Shown one piece after another: positions 23,109-32,118 of a DNA stretch of 41,369 bases. How positions within the stretch are numbered: position 1 is the first letter of the stretch; the number at the start of each line of letters is the position of its first letter. The notes below the pieces were generated by a model. It did no database searches. It was not told where the DNA came from and saw nothing but the letters and a program-made list of their open reading frames with translations. This DNA comes from Bacteroidota bacterium (lineage in GTDB: Bacteria > Bacteroidota > Bacteroidia > Chitinophagales > Chitinophagaceae). Position numbers and translations under genes: made by a program. The DNA lies in assembly GCA_023409975.1 (NCBI GenBank), contig JAEYQO010000028.1, positions 1-41,369 on the forward strand. Direction: 5' to 3'.

Positions 23109-26045
23109 ATGATCTCCCAACTCAGATTTTCATTGCTCGCAGCCTGTTTGCTGCTGGTAAGCACTTTATCCCTGGCGCAGGATCGATTCGCCTGGAAAGA
23201 AGGACAATCCGCCGGATATAACTACCGTTATGTAGCCAATGATCCTATGGAAACCCGGTTTTACACCTTGAAAAACGGACTGACAGTTATTCTAAGTCCT
23301 ACCGACAAGGATCCGCGAATGCAGGTTTATATCGCTGTGAAGGCGGGTTCGAAAACGGATCCTGCTACCCACACTGGTTTGGCCCATTATCTCGAGCATA
23401 TGCTTTTCAAGGGCACCCGGCAATTTGGTTCCCTGGACTGGAGTAAGGAACAACCCTTGTTGGAACAGATAGACGCTCTTTACGAACAATACAACCAATC
23501 GAAAGATGAGGATCGCCGTAGAGCAATCTACCGTCAGATTGACTCAGTTTCCGGATTAGCCTCAAGGTATGCCATTGCCAATGAGTATGATAAGATGATG
23601 ACTGAAATGGGTGTTCAGGGTACCAATGCCTTCACCTCAAATGAAATGACGGTTTATACAGAAGATGTTCCCGCCAATGCGATCGACAAGTTTCTGATGG
23701 TGCAGGCAGAGCGCTTTCGTGACCCTGTTTTCAGGATCTTCCATACTGAGCTCGAGGCTGTCTACGAGGAGAAGAACCGCACCCTGGATAACGATCCCAG
23801 AAAGGTATATGAGACGATGATGGCTCAGCTTTTCCAGAAGCATAACTATGGACTGCAGACAACGATCGGTACCATAGAGCATCTGAAGAATCCTTCTCTT
23901 CTGGAAATCCGGAAATACTTCAATAATTACTACGTGCCCAATAACATGGGTATCATCGTCTCCGGCGATTTCAATCCTGACGAATTGATCAGAAAGATCG
24001 ACGAAGCCTTCGCTTATATGCAACCAAAGCCCGTTCCGGAATATAAGTTTGAGCCAGAGCAACCCATCACCTCACCCATCGTCAGGGAAGTTCACGGCCC
24101 TGACGCGGAATTCATCGCTATTGGTTACCGTCTGCCAGGGATTCACGACAAGGATATGATCCTTGCTGATCTGGTCGGTCAGGTGCTGACTAACGGAAAA
24201 GCAGGATTGATGGATCTGAACCTTGTAAAAAAGCAGAAGCTACTCCGAGCCTCCGCTTACACGAATATCATGATCGACTATGGGATGTTGATGTTACAGG
24301 GTGCACCCACCCAGGGCCAAAGCCTTGATGAGGTGAGAAACCTGATGCTTGGTGAGATTGAAAACCTGAAGCAGGGCAAATTTGATGACGATCTGCTGAC
24401 CTCTATCATCAACAACGCCAAAAAGTACCTGATGCAACAGAATGAAAAGTACAGCAACCGTGCTTCAGCACTGATGTACACATTCGTAATGGAAGATGAC
24501 TGGCGTAACAATGTAGCCTATACGGACATCATTTCCCGTATTACTCGTCAGGACATCATCGATTATGCAAATCGCTACCTCGGCAATAATTATGTCGCGG
24601 TTTACAAACGCCAGGGTGAAGACAAGAGTATCGTTAAGGTCGAAAAGCCACCTATCACGCCGGTTGAGACTAACGCTGGAAAACAATCAGCGTTCGTGCA
24701 GAAAATTGCTGGAATGCCTGTAAGTGAAACCAAACCGGTGTGGCTGGATTATGAAAAAGATATACAAAGGGGAAAAGTTGGTCCCGCAACAGTATTGTAC
24801 GTGCCAAACACTGAAAACGGTTTATTTCGCATGACCTACCGCATTGAAGCTGGAAGCTGGAATGACAAGAGACTTCCGGTGGCAGCCAATTACCTGCAGT
24901 TCCTGGGTACACCAACCATGACGGCAGAGCAGATTTCCCGTGAGTTTTACAAGCTGGCCAGTAGCTTCAATGTCAGCAGTAGTGGTGAATTCACCTATGT
25001 AACACTGGAAGGCTTGCAGGAGAATTTTCCACGGGCCGTAGCACTACTGGAAGATCTGCTGGCGAACGCCCAGCCCGATGCAGAGGCACTGAAGGCACTA
25101 AAGGCGCGTATTGCAAAAAGCCGTACCGACGCAAAAAAGAATAAAGGTGCCATCATGCAGGGTCTGGTTAGTTATGCCCGGTACGGAGCAGAGAACCCCT
25201 TCAACTATGTACTTTCTGATGAAGAGCTGGAAGCACTCACTGCGGACGAACTGGTGCAGTTAGTAAAGCAACTGAACAGCTATCCACACAGGATCATCTA
25301 TTACGGTCCGATGAAACTAAACGAGCTGACGGCATCATTGAACAAGGCGCATCAATTACCCGCCAGTTTTGCAGAAACGGTTCCGGCTAAGAAGTTCCAG
25401 TTCCGCAACCAGGAGTCCAACGAGGTGTTCTTTACCGACTACGATATGGTGCAGAGCGAGATCCGCTGGGTACGCAATATTCCCGGTTACGATCCGGCGA
25501 TGCAGGCACAGATCGACTTGTTTAATAACTATTTCGGTGGCAATATGGGATCAATTGTTTTCCAGACAATCCGGGAAAGCAAAGCCCTCGCTTATTCTAC
25601 CAGTGCTTACTTCGTAACTCCGGAAAAGAAAGAGGACCCCTACTATTTAAGCGCTTATGTAGGGAGTCAGTCAGATAAACTATCTGAGGCTGTGGCAGCC
25701 ATGAACGAGCTACTTACCGAGTTACCGGAGGTAAAGTCAGGACTTGCCAGCGCTAGATCTGCCATCAGAAAGGATATTGAAACAGAGCGTATCAGCAAAG
25801 ATGGTATCATCATGCATTATCTTTCTGCGGAGCGCCGTGGACTTACGACCGACTATAGGAAAGCTATCTATGAGGAGGCTCTAAACCTGGATTATGCCGA
25901 GCTGAACAACTTCCATAAGAAGTATATCTCAGGCAAGCCATACAGCTATACGGTTGTTGCTTCTGAAGATAAGATCGACATGGAAGCGTTAAACAGGCTT
26001 GGTACACTCAACAAGCTGACAAAAGAACAGCTATTCGGGTACTAA
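23109..26045 (+). CDS. M16 family (insulinase-type) zinc metallopeptidase
   Basis: 978 residues, a full tandem two-half M16 protein. A signal peptide (FSLLAACLLLVSTLSLAQ) sends it to the periplasm. The inverted zinc motif HxxEH is at 93-97 (HYLEH) in GLAHYLEHMLFKGT, and the third ligand Glu falls in ELEAVYEEKNRTLDN. The C-terminal half has no HxxEH, as expected for the inactive, substrate-holding half; it keeps the R/Y motif region (ESKALAYSTSAYF). It should degrade peptides in the periplasm. It is monocistronic: a terminator lies before it (23028-23056) and after it (26066-26098). Confidence 0.92.
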   Translation: MISQLRFSLLAACLLLVSTLSLAQDRFAWKEGQSAGYNYRYVANDPMETRFYTLKNGLTVILSPTDKDPRMQVYIAVKAGSKTDPATHTGLAHYLEHMLFKGTRQFGSLDWSKEQPLLEQIDALYEQYNQSKDEDRRRAIYRQIDSVSGLASRYAIANEYDKMMTEMGVQGTNAFTSNEMTVYTEDVPANAIDKFLMVQAERFRDPVFRIFHTELEAVYEEKNRTLDNDPRKVYETMMAQLFQKHNYGLQTTIGTIEHLKNPSLLEIRKYFNNYYVPNNMGIIVSGDFNPDELIRKIDEAFAYMQPKPVPEYKFEPEQPITSPIVREVHGPDAEFIAIGYRLPGIHDKDMILADLVGQVLTNGKAGLMDLNLVKKQKLLRASAYTNIMIDYGMLMLQGAPTQGQSLDEVRNLMLGEIENLKQGKFDDDLLTSIINNAKKYLMQQNEKYSNRASALMYTFVMEDDWRNNVAYTDIISRITRQDIIDYANRYLGNNYVAVYKRQGEDKSIVKVEKPPITPVETNAGKQSAFVQKIAGMPVSETKPVWLDYEKDIQRGKVGPATVLYVPNTENGLFRMTYRIEAGSWNDKRLPVAANYLQFLGTPTMTAEQISREFYKLASSFNVSSSGEFTYVTLEGLQENFPRAVALLEDLLANAQPDAEALKALKARIAKSRTDAKKNKGAIMQGLVSYARYGAENPFNYVLSDEELEALTADELVQLVKQLNSYPHRIIYYGPMKLNELTASLNKAHQLPASFAETVPAKKFQFRNQESNEVFFTDYDMVQSEIRWVRNIPGYDPAMQAQIDLFNNYFGGNMGSIVFQTIRESKALAYSTSAYFVTPEKKEDPYYLSAYVGSQSDKLSEAVAAMNELLTELPEVKSGLASARSAIRKDIETERISKDGIIMHYLSAERRGLTTDYRKAIYEEALNLDYAELNNFHKKYISGKPYSYTVVASEDKIDMEALNRLGTLNKLTKEQLFGY

Positions 26046-26065
26046 TTTCCTGAATGATACAATAA

Positions 26066-26098
26066 ACAGAGCCCCGGCGATTTTCGCCGGGGCTCTGT
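26066..26098. terminator. Bidirectional terminator between convergent genes
   Basis: A perfect 15-bp stem (ACAGAGCCCCGGCGA 26066-26080 with its reverse complement 26084-26098) and a 3-nt loop. Weak T-runs follow on both strands. It separates the plus-strand peptidase from the minus-strand membrane protein. Confidence 0.9.
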
Positions 26099-26110
26099 CT
26101 TTTACCACAG

Positions 26111-27535
26111 TCACGGTTTGTACAGCCTGTATCCGGAAGTCGTGTCCGTAAAATGAAAATAAGGGGCTTTTAGTTCCTCATAAGGAAACACTCCCCAGGT
26201 TGTAATAAAACCTTTCCTTTCTCCAAGCGCCCAATCGACACTTTCCGGTTGTTCGTGGATAATGATCGATGCCGTCTTTCTGTTCTCTATGGTTGAAAGC
26301 AGCCAGAATTCATAGGGAGTGCCCCATACCATCATCAGGGTATCAAGTGGAACAGAATGCGGGTCAACCAGTAGTTTTTCGTTCTGGTGCGCTTGCAGGA
26401 AGCTTCTCATCCATTCCAGACGAGCCGTATAGGGTTCGCTGGAACGATAGATCCTCAGCCCTGCCGTTACTAACACTGCAACGACAAGAGTGTAAGGGAT
26501 CCAGCGTCTTGCATGATTGAAAGGAAGTACATCAAAAATGACGGGTATCGCAAGGAAGACACCGAGTGGTAAGTACAGATTCTCGATATAGTAGTCTTTT
26601 GTTTCTGGCCCCTGATAGGAGACATTTACGAGGAGAAGGTAACAGAAAAAGTAGGCAGCAAACAGGCCCAGCTTAGTCCATGCCTTTCTGATGACGAAAG
26701 TGGTGGCAATCAGCAAGCCAAATACCGGAATCCAATAGAACCGTTCTGTCAGATGGTGCAGGAATTGTTTATTGGCATAGCTATTCCAGGGTATGTCCAG
26801 CGTCAGAAATGCCTGCTTTGCCCCGTCCATTGCGCTGTTATCATACTCGGTACTAAAGACATATTTTTTTACCAGGAAGGCTGCGAAATAAAATGCAAAG
26901 CTGGTAATCCAGAGTCTTTTGTTTACTACCTGAGGTTTCTGTAAGAGAAAATAGATCAGGATAAATGAGAATACAAATAGCAATAACGGGTGGAAGAAGG
27001 CGATTGTGACCAGTCCCGCCAGGGATATGATAACCACACCTGCGCTCAGGGTTTTTTGCCTGCGAAACCAGGCCAGGAACAGGATCGAAATTGCCAGACC
27101 CTGAGGTAGCTCAGACTGTATCCAGTAAAAGGTGCCTGTAACGAATAGTGTATTGACAAATAGTAAAACCAGCGCCAGCTTATAGTCTTTCAGGCCCACA
27201 CCGATCACGAGATAACACAGGAAGTAGACCAGAATAAAGCATCCGGAATAGATTTGCAAAACGGAATCGAGTGGTAGCTTTAACTGTGTGGCTAAGAGGG
27301 GAAATACCTGGGTAATTGCAGAACCAAACCTATAGTTCTGGATTGCCACTGAATCATCTTTTATGATATGGAAAAGATGATAGGCAATGTCAATGAAAAC
27401 TGTTCGTTCCAAATAGAACAGCAGTGACAGTGCAAAGAGCATAAGATACCCCAGAATGCCGATCTGAAAGCAGCGCCTTAAGATCTGGGGGGTATTCTGA
27501 TCAGGATCAGTTGATCCGGAAGTTGTACTTGACAT
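26111..27535 (-). CDS. Polytopic membrane protein of unknown function
   Basis: 474 residues from the ATG at 27535; an upstream ATG at 27664 would overlap ispE by about 100 bp and is rejected. About ten to eleven hydrophobic segments (e.g. GILGYLMLFALSLLFYLERT, IYSGCFILVYFLCYLVIG, VVIISLAGLVTIAFFHPLLLFVF) alternate with short loops. A soluble C-terminal domain of about 110 residues follows (RLEWMRSFLQAHQNEKLLVDP...). The layout resembles lipid-linked-sugar glycosyltransferases of the GT-C type, but no clear acidic catalytic motif was identified, so this is only a suggestion. It follows ispE on the same strand with a 28-bp gap and may be co-transcribed. Confidence 0.75.
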   Translation of the reverse strand: MSSTTSGSTDPDQNTPQILRRCFQIGILGYLMLFALSLLFYLERTVFIDIAYHLFHIIKDDSVAIQNYRFGSAITQVFPLLATQLKLPLDSVLQIYSGCFILVYFLCYLVIGVGLKDYKLALVLLFVNTLFVTGTFYWIQSELPQGLAISILFLAWFRRQKTLSAGVVIISLAGLVTIAFFHPLLLFVFSFILIYFLLQKPQVVNKRLWITSFAFYFAAFLVKKYVFSTEYDNSAMDGAKQAFLTLDIPWNSYANKQFLHHLTERFYWIPVFGLLIATTFVIRKAWTKLGLFAAYFFCYLLLVNVSYQGPETKDYYIENLYLPLGVFLAIPVIFDVLPFNHARRWIPYTLVVAVLVTAGLRIYRSSEPYTARLEWMRSFLQAHQNEKLLVDPHSVPLDTLMMVWGTPYEFWLLSTIENRKTASIIIHEQPESVDWALGERKGFITTWGVFPYEELKAPYFHFTDTTSGYRLYKP

Positions 27536-27563
27536 GGTTGCTTTTATGTCAGATGAATAAATC

Positions 27564-28385
27564 TTATGTAAAGCTAAATTGATACTTTGAAAAGTTCCTA
27601 TCCGGGAACAAGTCAATTTCGGGATCTGTTTCGAATATTCCATACATGGCAGAACCAGTGCCACTCATCTGAGCATACAGTGCCCCGGCACGATATAGTT
27701 TTTCTTTGATCTCTTTCAGCTCAGGAAACTGTCTGAACACAGGCTCTTCGAAATCATTGCCCACCTTGTGGCGCCATTCAGAAACAGGTATTCTGTCAAT
27801 CTGCCTCAGGTCCGTTCGTGCAGCCTGTGGTTGAATGTCGCTGAATGCAGCCGCAGTTGATACATGTATTCCAGGGCAAATAAGCAGTAGCTGGTATCCC
27901 TTTAGTTTCAGATCAAGCGGCTCCATAATTTCACCTCTGCCAGTTGCAAACTGAGGTGTGTTCCGGATAAAAAACGGGCAATCGCTTCCAAGCTGTAACG
28001 CCAGATCCAGAAGCTCTTCCTCCGCAAGTGCGAGCTGGCAGTAATCACTAATTAGCCTCAGCATAAACGCACCGTCAGCAGATCCACCGCCTAATCCGGC
28101 TCCCATAGGAATCGCCTTATGCAGGTATACATCCAGATCAGGGATTCTCTGACGGTATCTCGCTTTAAGCAGGATATAGGCCCTCCAGACAAGATTGTTC
28201 ATGGGGTCTCCCTGAACAGGTAGTCCGCTCAGGTGTACCTGTGGCTCTCCAGTAGCAGGGACGATCTCCAGCGCATCTTTTACTGGTACAGGATAAAACA
28301 CAGTCTCAAGGTTGTGATAACCATCATCCCTTTTGCCGGTGATATAGAGGCCGATATTGATCTTGCCGTTTGGAAACGTAATCAT
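27564..28385 (-). CDS. ispE: 4-diphosphocytidyl-2-C-methyl-D-erythritol kinase
   Basis: 273 residues. The GHMP kinase ATP loop PMGAGLGGGSAD is at 93-104; the N-terminal substrate segment PNGKINIGLYITGKRDDGYHNL (5-26) and LGSDCPFF (near 132) match IspE. It phosphorylates CDP-ME in the non-mevalonate (MEP) isoprenoid pathway. The start is 44 bp from the divergent ABC ATPase at 28430. A TAATTTTA box (28399-28392, minus) sits just before the ATG, suggesting a very short leader. Confidence 0.93.
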   Translation of the reverse strand: MITFPNGKINIGLYITGKRDDGYHNLETVFYPVPVKDALEIVPATGEPQVHLSGLPVQGDPMNNLVWRAYILLKARYRQRIPDLDVYLHKAIPMGAGLGGGSADGAFMLRLISDYCQLALAEEELLDLALQLGSDCPFFIRNTPQFATGRGEIMEPLDLKLKGYQLLLICPGIHVSTAAAFSDIQPQAARTDLRQIDRIPVSEWRHKVGNDFEEPVFRQFPELKEIKEKLYRAGALYAQMSGTGSAMYGIFETDPEIDLFPDRNFSKYQFSFT

Positions 28386-28404
28386 GCGGGGCTAAAATTA
28401 TCTG

Positions 28405-28412
28405 TATTTTTG
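28405..28412 (+). promoter_or_regulatory. -7 element of the LolD-type gene
   Basis: TATTTTTG is a full TAnnTTTG match, 17 bp before the ATG at 28430. No clear TTG box is seen 17 bp further upstream. A divergent -7-like box for ispE lies at 28392-28399. Confidence 0.4.
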
Positions 28413-28429
28413 ATTCTTCACGAAGCAGC

Positions 28430-29131
28430 ATGCAGGAAGTTATCAGCCTCAGCGGAATAAAGAAGAGTTATTATCTGGGTAGACAGGAGTTGCCGGTCCT
28501 AAAAGGCATCGACCTTACCATCCTCAGGAACGAATATGTTTCCCTGATGGGGCCTTCAGGTTCCGGAAAGTCGACGCTTATGAATATCATCGGCTGCCTC
28601 GACACACCCACTGCAGGTCAGTATATTCTTAATGGAAAGGATGTGAGCCGCATGGAAGACGATGAACTTGCAGATGTTCGCAACACGGAGATTGGCTTCG
28701 TCTTTCAGCAGTTCAACCTGTTGCCGCGTCTGACAGCCTGGGAGAATGTAGCACTTCCCCTGATCTATTCGGGAGTTGGCAAACCCGAGCGGGAGCAAAG
28801 GGCAAGGGCCATCCTGGAAAAGGTCGGTCTCGCCGACCGTGCTCACCATAAGCCAAATGAATTATCTGGCGGCCAGAGCCAGCGCGTGGCTATCGCCCGG
28901 GCACTGATCAACAATCCCTCACTGATACTTGCCGATGAACCTACCGGAAATCTCGATACGAAAACCTCTGTTGAGATTATGGAATTATTCAATCAGATCC
29001 ATAGCCAGGGAAACACTGTAGTGCTGGTTACCCATGAGGAGGATATCGCCAGCTATACCCACAGGATCATCAGGATCAGGGATGGTATCGTTGAACGTGA
29101 TGAAAGAACTGCTGCTGCACAAACTCGTTAA
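28430..29131 (+). CDS. ABC transporter ATP-binding protein, LolD/MacB type
   Basis: 233 residues. Walker A GPSGSGKST (41-49), Q-loop VFQQFNLLPRLTAWENV, signature LSGGQSQRVAIARAL, Walker B LILADEPTGNLD. This set, notably LPRLTAWENV and DEPTGNLD, is the MacB/LolD/FtsE-type (Pfam ABC_tran, MacB clade), which works with FtsX-like permeases on lipoproteins, peptides or drugs in the envelope. No permease gene is adjacent; the next gene (2 bp away) is a cobalamin adenosyltransferase, so the partner lies elsewhere. Confidence 0.9.
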   Translation: MQEVISLSGIKKSYYLGRQELPVLKGIDLTILRNEYVSLMGPSGSGKSTLMNIIGCLDTPTAGQYILNGKDVSRMEDDELADVRNTEIGFVFQQFNLLPRLTAWENVALPLIYSGVGKPEREQRARAILEKVGLADRAHHKPNELSGGQSQRVAIARALINNPSLILADEPTGNLDTKTSVEIMELFNQIHSQGNTVVLVTHEEDIASYTHRIIRIRDGIVERDERTAAAQTR

Positions 29132-29133
29132 TC

Positions 29134-29694
29134 ATGGCATTCAGGATTTACACTAAAACAGGAGATAAGGGAAGCACCAGTCTGATTGGAGGAGTGCGTG
29201 TTCTTAAGAGTCACATTCGCATCGAAGCCTATGGTACGGTAGATGAATTGAATTCTTACCTCGGAGTGGTCCGTGATCAGGCGCAGCATGAGCAGTCCGG
29301 TGAATGGATCCGTGAGGTTCAGGATCGTCTGTTTACCATAGGATCAGTACTTGCAACGAGCCCGCAAAAACAGGTGAAGATGAAACTTCCCGATGTTCAT
29401 GAAGAGGATGTCCTTTGGCTGGAACAAAGAATCGACGAAATGAATGAAAGCCTGCCGGAAATGAGGTCATTCATCATTCCGGGTGGTCACCTCGCAGCCT
29501 CCTCAGCACATGTGGCCAGGTGTATCTGCCGACGGGCAGAGCGTATCTGCGTTGCCATGCAGGAACAGCAGGAAGAGGCCCCGGAACTTATTATCCGCTA
29601 TCTCAATCGCCTTTCCGATTTTCTCTTTGTGCTTGCCCGCTATCTTGGGCATGTCAATGGCGCTCCCGAGATTCCGTGGAGAGCAAGGGTATAA
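29134..29694 (+). CDS. Cob(I)alamin adenosyltransferase, PduO type
   Basis: 186 residues, the usual size for the PduO/MMAB family. The ATP-binding N-terminus TKTGDKGSTSLIGG (7-20) is diagnostic. Helical motifs CICRRAERICVAM and RYLNRLSDFLFVLARYLG carry the family's Arg residues for cobalamin and ATP. It attaches the adenosyl group of ATP to reduced cobalamin, for B12-dependent mutases or ribonucleotide reductase. The start is 2 bp after the ABC ATPase stop, so it shares that transcript. The convergent gene at 29722 follows after 27 bp with no visible hairpin. Confidence 0.93.
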   Translation: MAFRIYTKTGDKGSTSLIGGVRVLKSHIRIEAYGTVDELNSYLGVVRDQAQHEQSGEWIREVQDRLFTIGSVLATSPQKQVKMKLPDVHEEDVLWLEQRIDEMNESLPEMRSFIIPGGHLAASSAHVARCICRRAERICVAMQEQQEEAPELIIRYLNRLSDFLFVLARYLGHVNGAPEIPWRARV

Positions 29695-29721
29695 GAACGG
29701 ACCCTGCTGGTTCAGGATCGA

Positions 29722-32118
29722 CTACTTGTTCAGATCGGGACAATGGGTTCTTGCGAGGTCCATCACCCGGGTATCCGATAAGGTTCGCAAAGCCAACTCG
29801 AGTTCCTCAGATGCTTTGAACTTTTTCCTGTCAATCGCTTCAGTAACGATCCGCTCACAGAGATACAACATCAATTGACATTTTGCCTGTAACTCACGGT
29901 CAGCGGGGTCCAGTGCTAATGCTCTCCGATACATTGCCTTCGCATCGGCCAGTCTGTAATATCGCTCCGCATACCGCTGCCCCTCCGGCCAGAAACTGAA
30001 GAAGGCCCAGGTTCCGCTGGAGCCGTCCTGCCATCGCTCCCGTTCAGATCGTCCATAGCTAAACATCATCCACGCCCTGCCCCAGTAGCTCATGTTGAAC
30101 AGACTATTACCCAACTGATAGGCGATGCTTGCCAATGTATCAGATTGTTGCTCTGTCCTTGATCTCTTCAGTAGCGAATTGAATTCCCTCATCACCAGTT
30201 TTTTGCTTTGCAGTGCGTACTGGACGAGATTTGGTTCCCGAACCGGCAGGTAACTGCCCACGCTTGTTATACTGTATTTTGGCAGGTGGTCCTTGAAAGC
30301 GTAATGTTCAGCCCAGAAATTGTCGTCGATTTTTTCAAAAGCAAGTAGCGCGGCTTCATACTGCCCTTCCCGTAATAGCTTCGTCCCTTTAAGATCATAG
30401 TAGACGGCATCCGGAGGCCAGGTCTCCGGTGAAAGGAACCGTTCAAAAGCCGACTTGCTCCTACGCTTTTTGAATACCAGTAAACTGTCCATATCAGTTG
30501 CACTCGCATATTGGTCGAACCACGCGATCTGACGGTAACTTACACTGCGGGGGTCAAGGGTACCTGTATATGTATTCGTCACCAGATCTGCTTTTTGATA
30601 CAGCAGTCCGGCTTTTACCCGGTCTCCCCTGCGTTCAAACGCCTTACTGAGCATCAGTAGCAGCTCGCTGATATCATCATCCATTTCATTGCGTTCCTGG
30701 CCATACCACCACGCCTGTTGTAATGTCGGCCGGTTTTTCATTCCCGCGGCTTTCAGATCTTCGAGGATGGTGAAGATTGTTTGCTGGACTTCCGGTTCCC
30801 GTACATTTCTTCGATGCGAGAGGTTGATCACGCGCTCGATACCTGCCTGGCGTTGCAATTGGCTGGGAAGTTGATCCGGTAGCTGATCCAGAATCTGTTC
30901 CGCAGACTCCCATTCGCCCAGCATATGGTAAGCATGGACCAGTGCCAGCCGGATCACCTGTGGCGATGAATGTTGCTCTGAAAGTACGTTCTGAAGAAAG
31001 GTCTTAAGATTCTGCAAATAAGCGAGATCCCGGTTTCTGTTACTGACGGCATCGGTCCGCTCCACATCAAGCGGCCAATTGGCAAACCCCAGAAGCTCAG
31101 GACTCCAGATCCAGTCTTCGATTTTGTTGATTTCCCTGCTGATCAGAAGAGGCAGGTACTCGCTGTTGGGCTCAAGTGCATACGCCAGTTGCAGGTGTTG
31201 CAGTGCCGGACCAGGCGTTCGAATGGCTCGCAATACCTCAATCAGACACTGGATATGACTGTCGTCTGTTTTGCCGGAAAGCTCGGTGAGCATGTCTTCA
31301 TCCAGCCATTTATATACAAAGGTTTTCTTCTCCTCCGTCTGGTCGAAGGTCTCCAGCAGATAACGGGTTCTTTTCACCTTGTCAGTATGAGAAAGTGCGT
31401 AGTACAGCAGTGCCCATCTAGCAACTATCGAATGTTTGCCTTTCAACTCCTGTTCATACAGTCTTCTGGTTTCAGGACTTTCCACCACCTGATACCGTTG
31501 TTTGTAGTAAGCCTTGTAATACGACTCTTTTACTGCCTGAAATGCCCATCGCACACGCAGAAAGCTGTCTCTCGCAGTGACGAGGTAGTCGATAGCCCTG
31601 AATCCGCCGGCATCCTGTGATGCAGGATCAATGAAATCTGGAGATTCTAAACTTGCCCAGGGGTCTTTGTTGCCGAGCTGTTGAAATTCCAGTTGTTTCG
31701 CATAAACCATATACTGCAGGGCGGACTCGTTCCTGCGTAACCAGCGAACAAATTGATTGCCTGAGAACTGACTCCAGTCACCACTCCTGTAAGCATATAG
31801 AAAATCATCGGGAGTCGTCCGGTACTGGATCTGGAATATATCTCCCTCAGAAACCTGGCCTCCCATATACTGCTGCCATTCTCTGCAGTTTACCAGATGG
31901 TCAGAAACAGAGGCCTCATCACCGCTGAGGTTGAGATAGTAATGTGTGTAGTAGAAGGGAACCAGACCAGCTCCGCCTCCAAGTTCAGACCGGAAGAGTG
32001 AAAACCTTGCGGCATCAGGCGGCAGCATCGGTCCGCAGCTCATAGATAAGGTCTGCGGAAAGATGATCATCAGCAGTGTATAGCTACTGACCAAAAAGAT
32101 CCTGAATAAGCAATTCAT
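29722..32118 (-). CDS. Exported helical-repeat (TPR-like) protein of unknown function
   Basis: 798 residues. A hydrophobic N-terminus (LFRIFLVSSYTLLMIIFP) ends before SMSCGP; the Cys27 context is not a standard lipobox, so it is secreted or, less surely, a lipoprotein. Much of the chain is alpha-helical with alternating aromatic and Leu pairs (e.g. LISREINKIEDWIWSPELLG, LALVHAYHMLGEWESAEQILDQLP, LLLMLSKAFERRGDRVKAGLLYQKA), like TPR repeats. A Phe/Tyr-rich start follows the Cys (FSLFRSELGGGAGLVPFYYTHYYLN). No enzyme motif is seen. It overlaps the lipoprotein gene at 32084-33226 by 35 bp, so they form a translationally coupled pair and probably act together at the cell surface or periplasm. Confidence 0.8.
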   Translation of the reverse strand: MNCLFRIFLVSSYTLLMIIFPQTLSMSCGPMLPPDAARFSLFRSELGGGAGLVPFYYTHYYLNLSGDEASVSDHLVNCREWQQYMGGQVSEGDIFQIQYRTTPDDFLYAYRSGDWSQFSGNQFVRWLRRNESALQYMVYAKQLEFQQLGNKDPWASLESPDFIDPASQDAGGFRAIDYLVTARDSFLRVRWAFQAVKESYYKAYYKQRYQVVESPETRRLYEQELKGKHSIVARWALLYYALSHTDKVKRTRYLLETFDQTEEKKTFVYKWLDEDMLTELSGKTDDSHIQCLIEVLRAIRTPGPALQHLQLAYALEPNSEYLPLLISREINKIEDWIWSPELLGFANWPLDVERTDAVSNRNRDLAYLQNLKTFLQNVLSEQHSSPQVIRLALVHAYHMLGEWESAEQILDQLPDQLPSQLQRQAGIERVINLSHRRNVREPEVQQTIFTILEDLKAAGMKNRPTLQQAWWYGQERNEMDDDISELLLMLSKAFERRGDRVKAGLLYQKADLVTNTYTGTLDPRSVSYRQIAWFDQYASATDMDSLLVFKKRRSKSAFERFLSPETWPPDAVYYDLKGTKLLREGQYEAALLAFEKIDDNFWAEHYAFKDHLPKYSITSVGSYLPVREPNLVQYALQSKKLVMREFNSLLKRSRTEQQSDTLASIAYQLGNSLFNMSYWGRAWMMFSYGRSERERWQDGSSGTWAFFSFWPEGQRYAERYYRLADAKAMYRRALALDPADRELQAKCQLMLYLCERIVTEAIDRKKFKASEELELALRTLSDTRVMDLARTHCPDLNK

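Noticed and set aside
27536..27664. N-terminal extension of the membrane protein at 26111
   Set aside because: Overlaps the ispE coding end by about 100 bp and shows no membrane or signal features.
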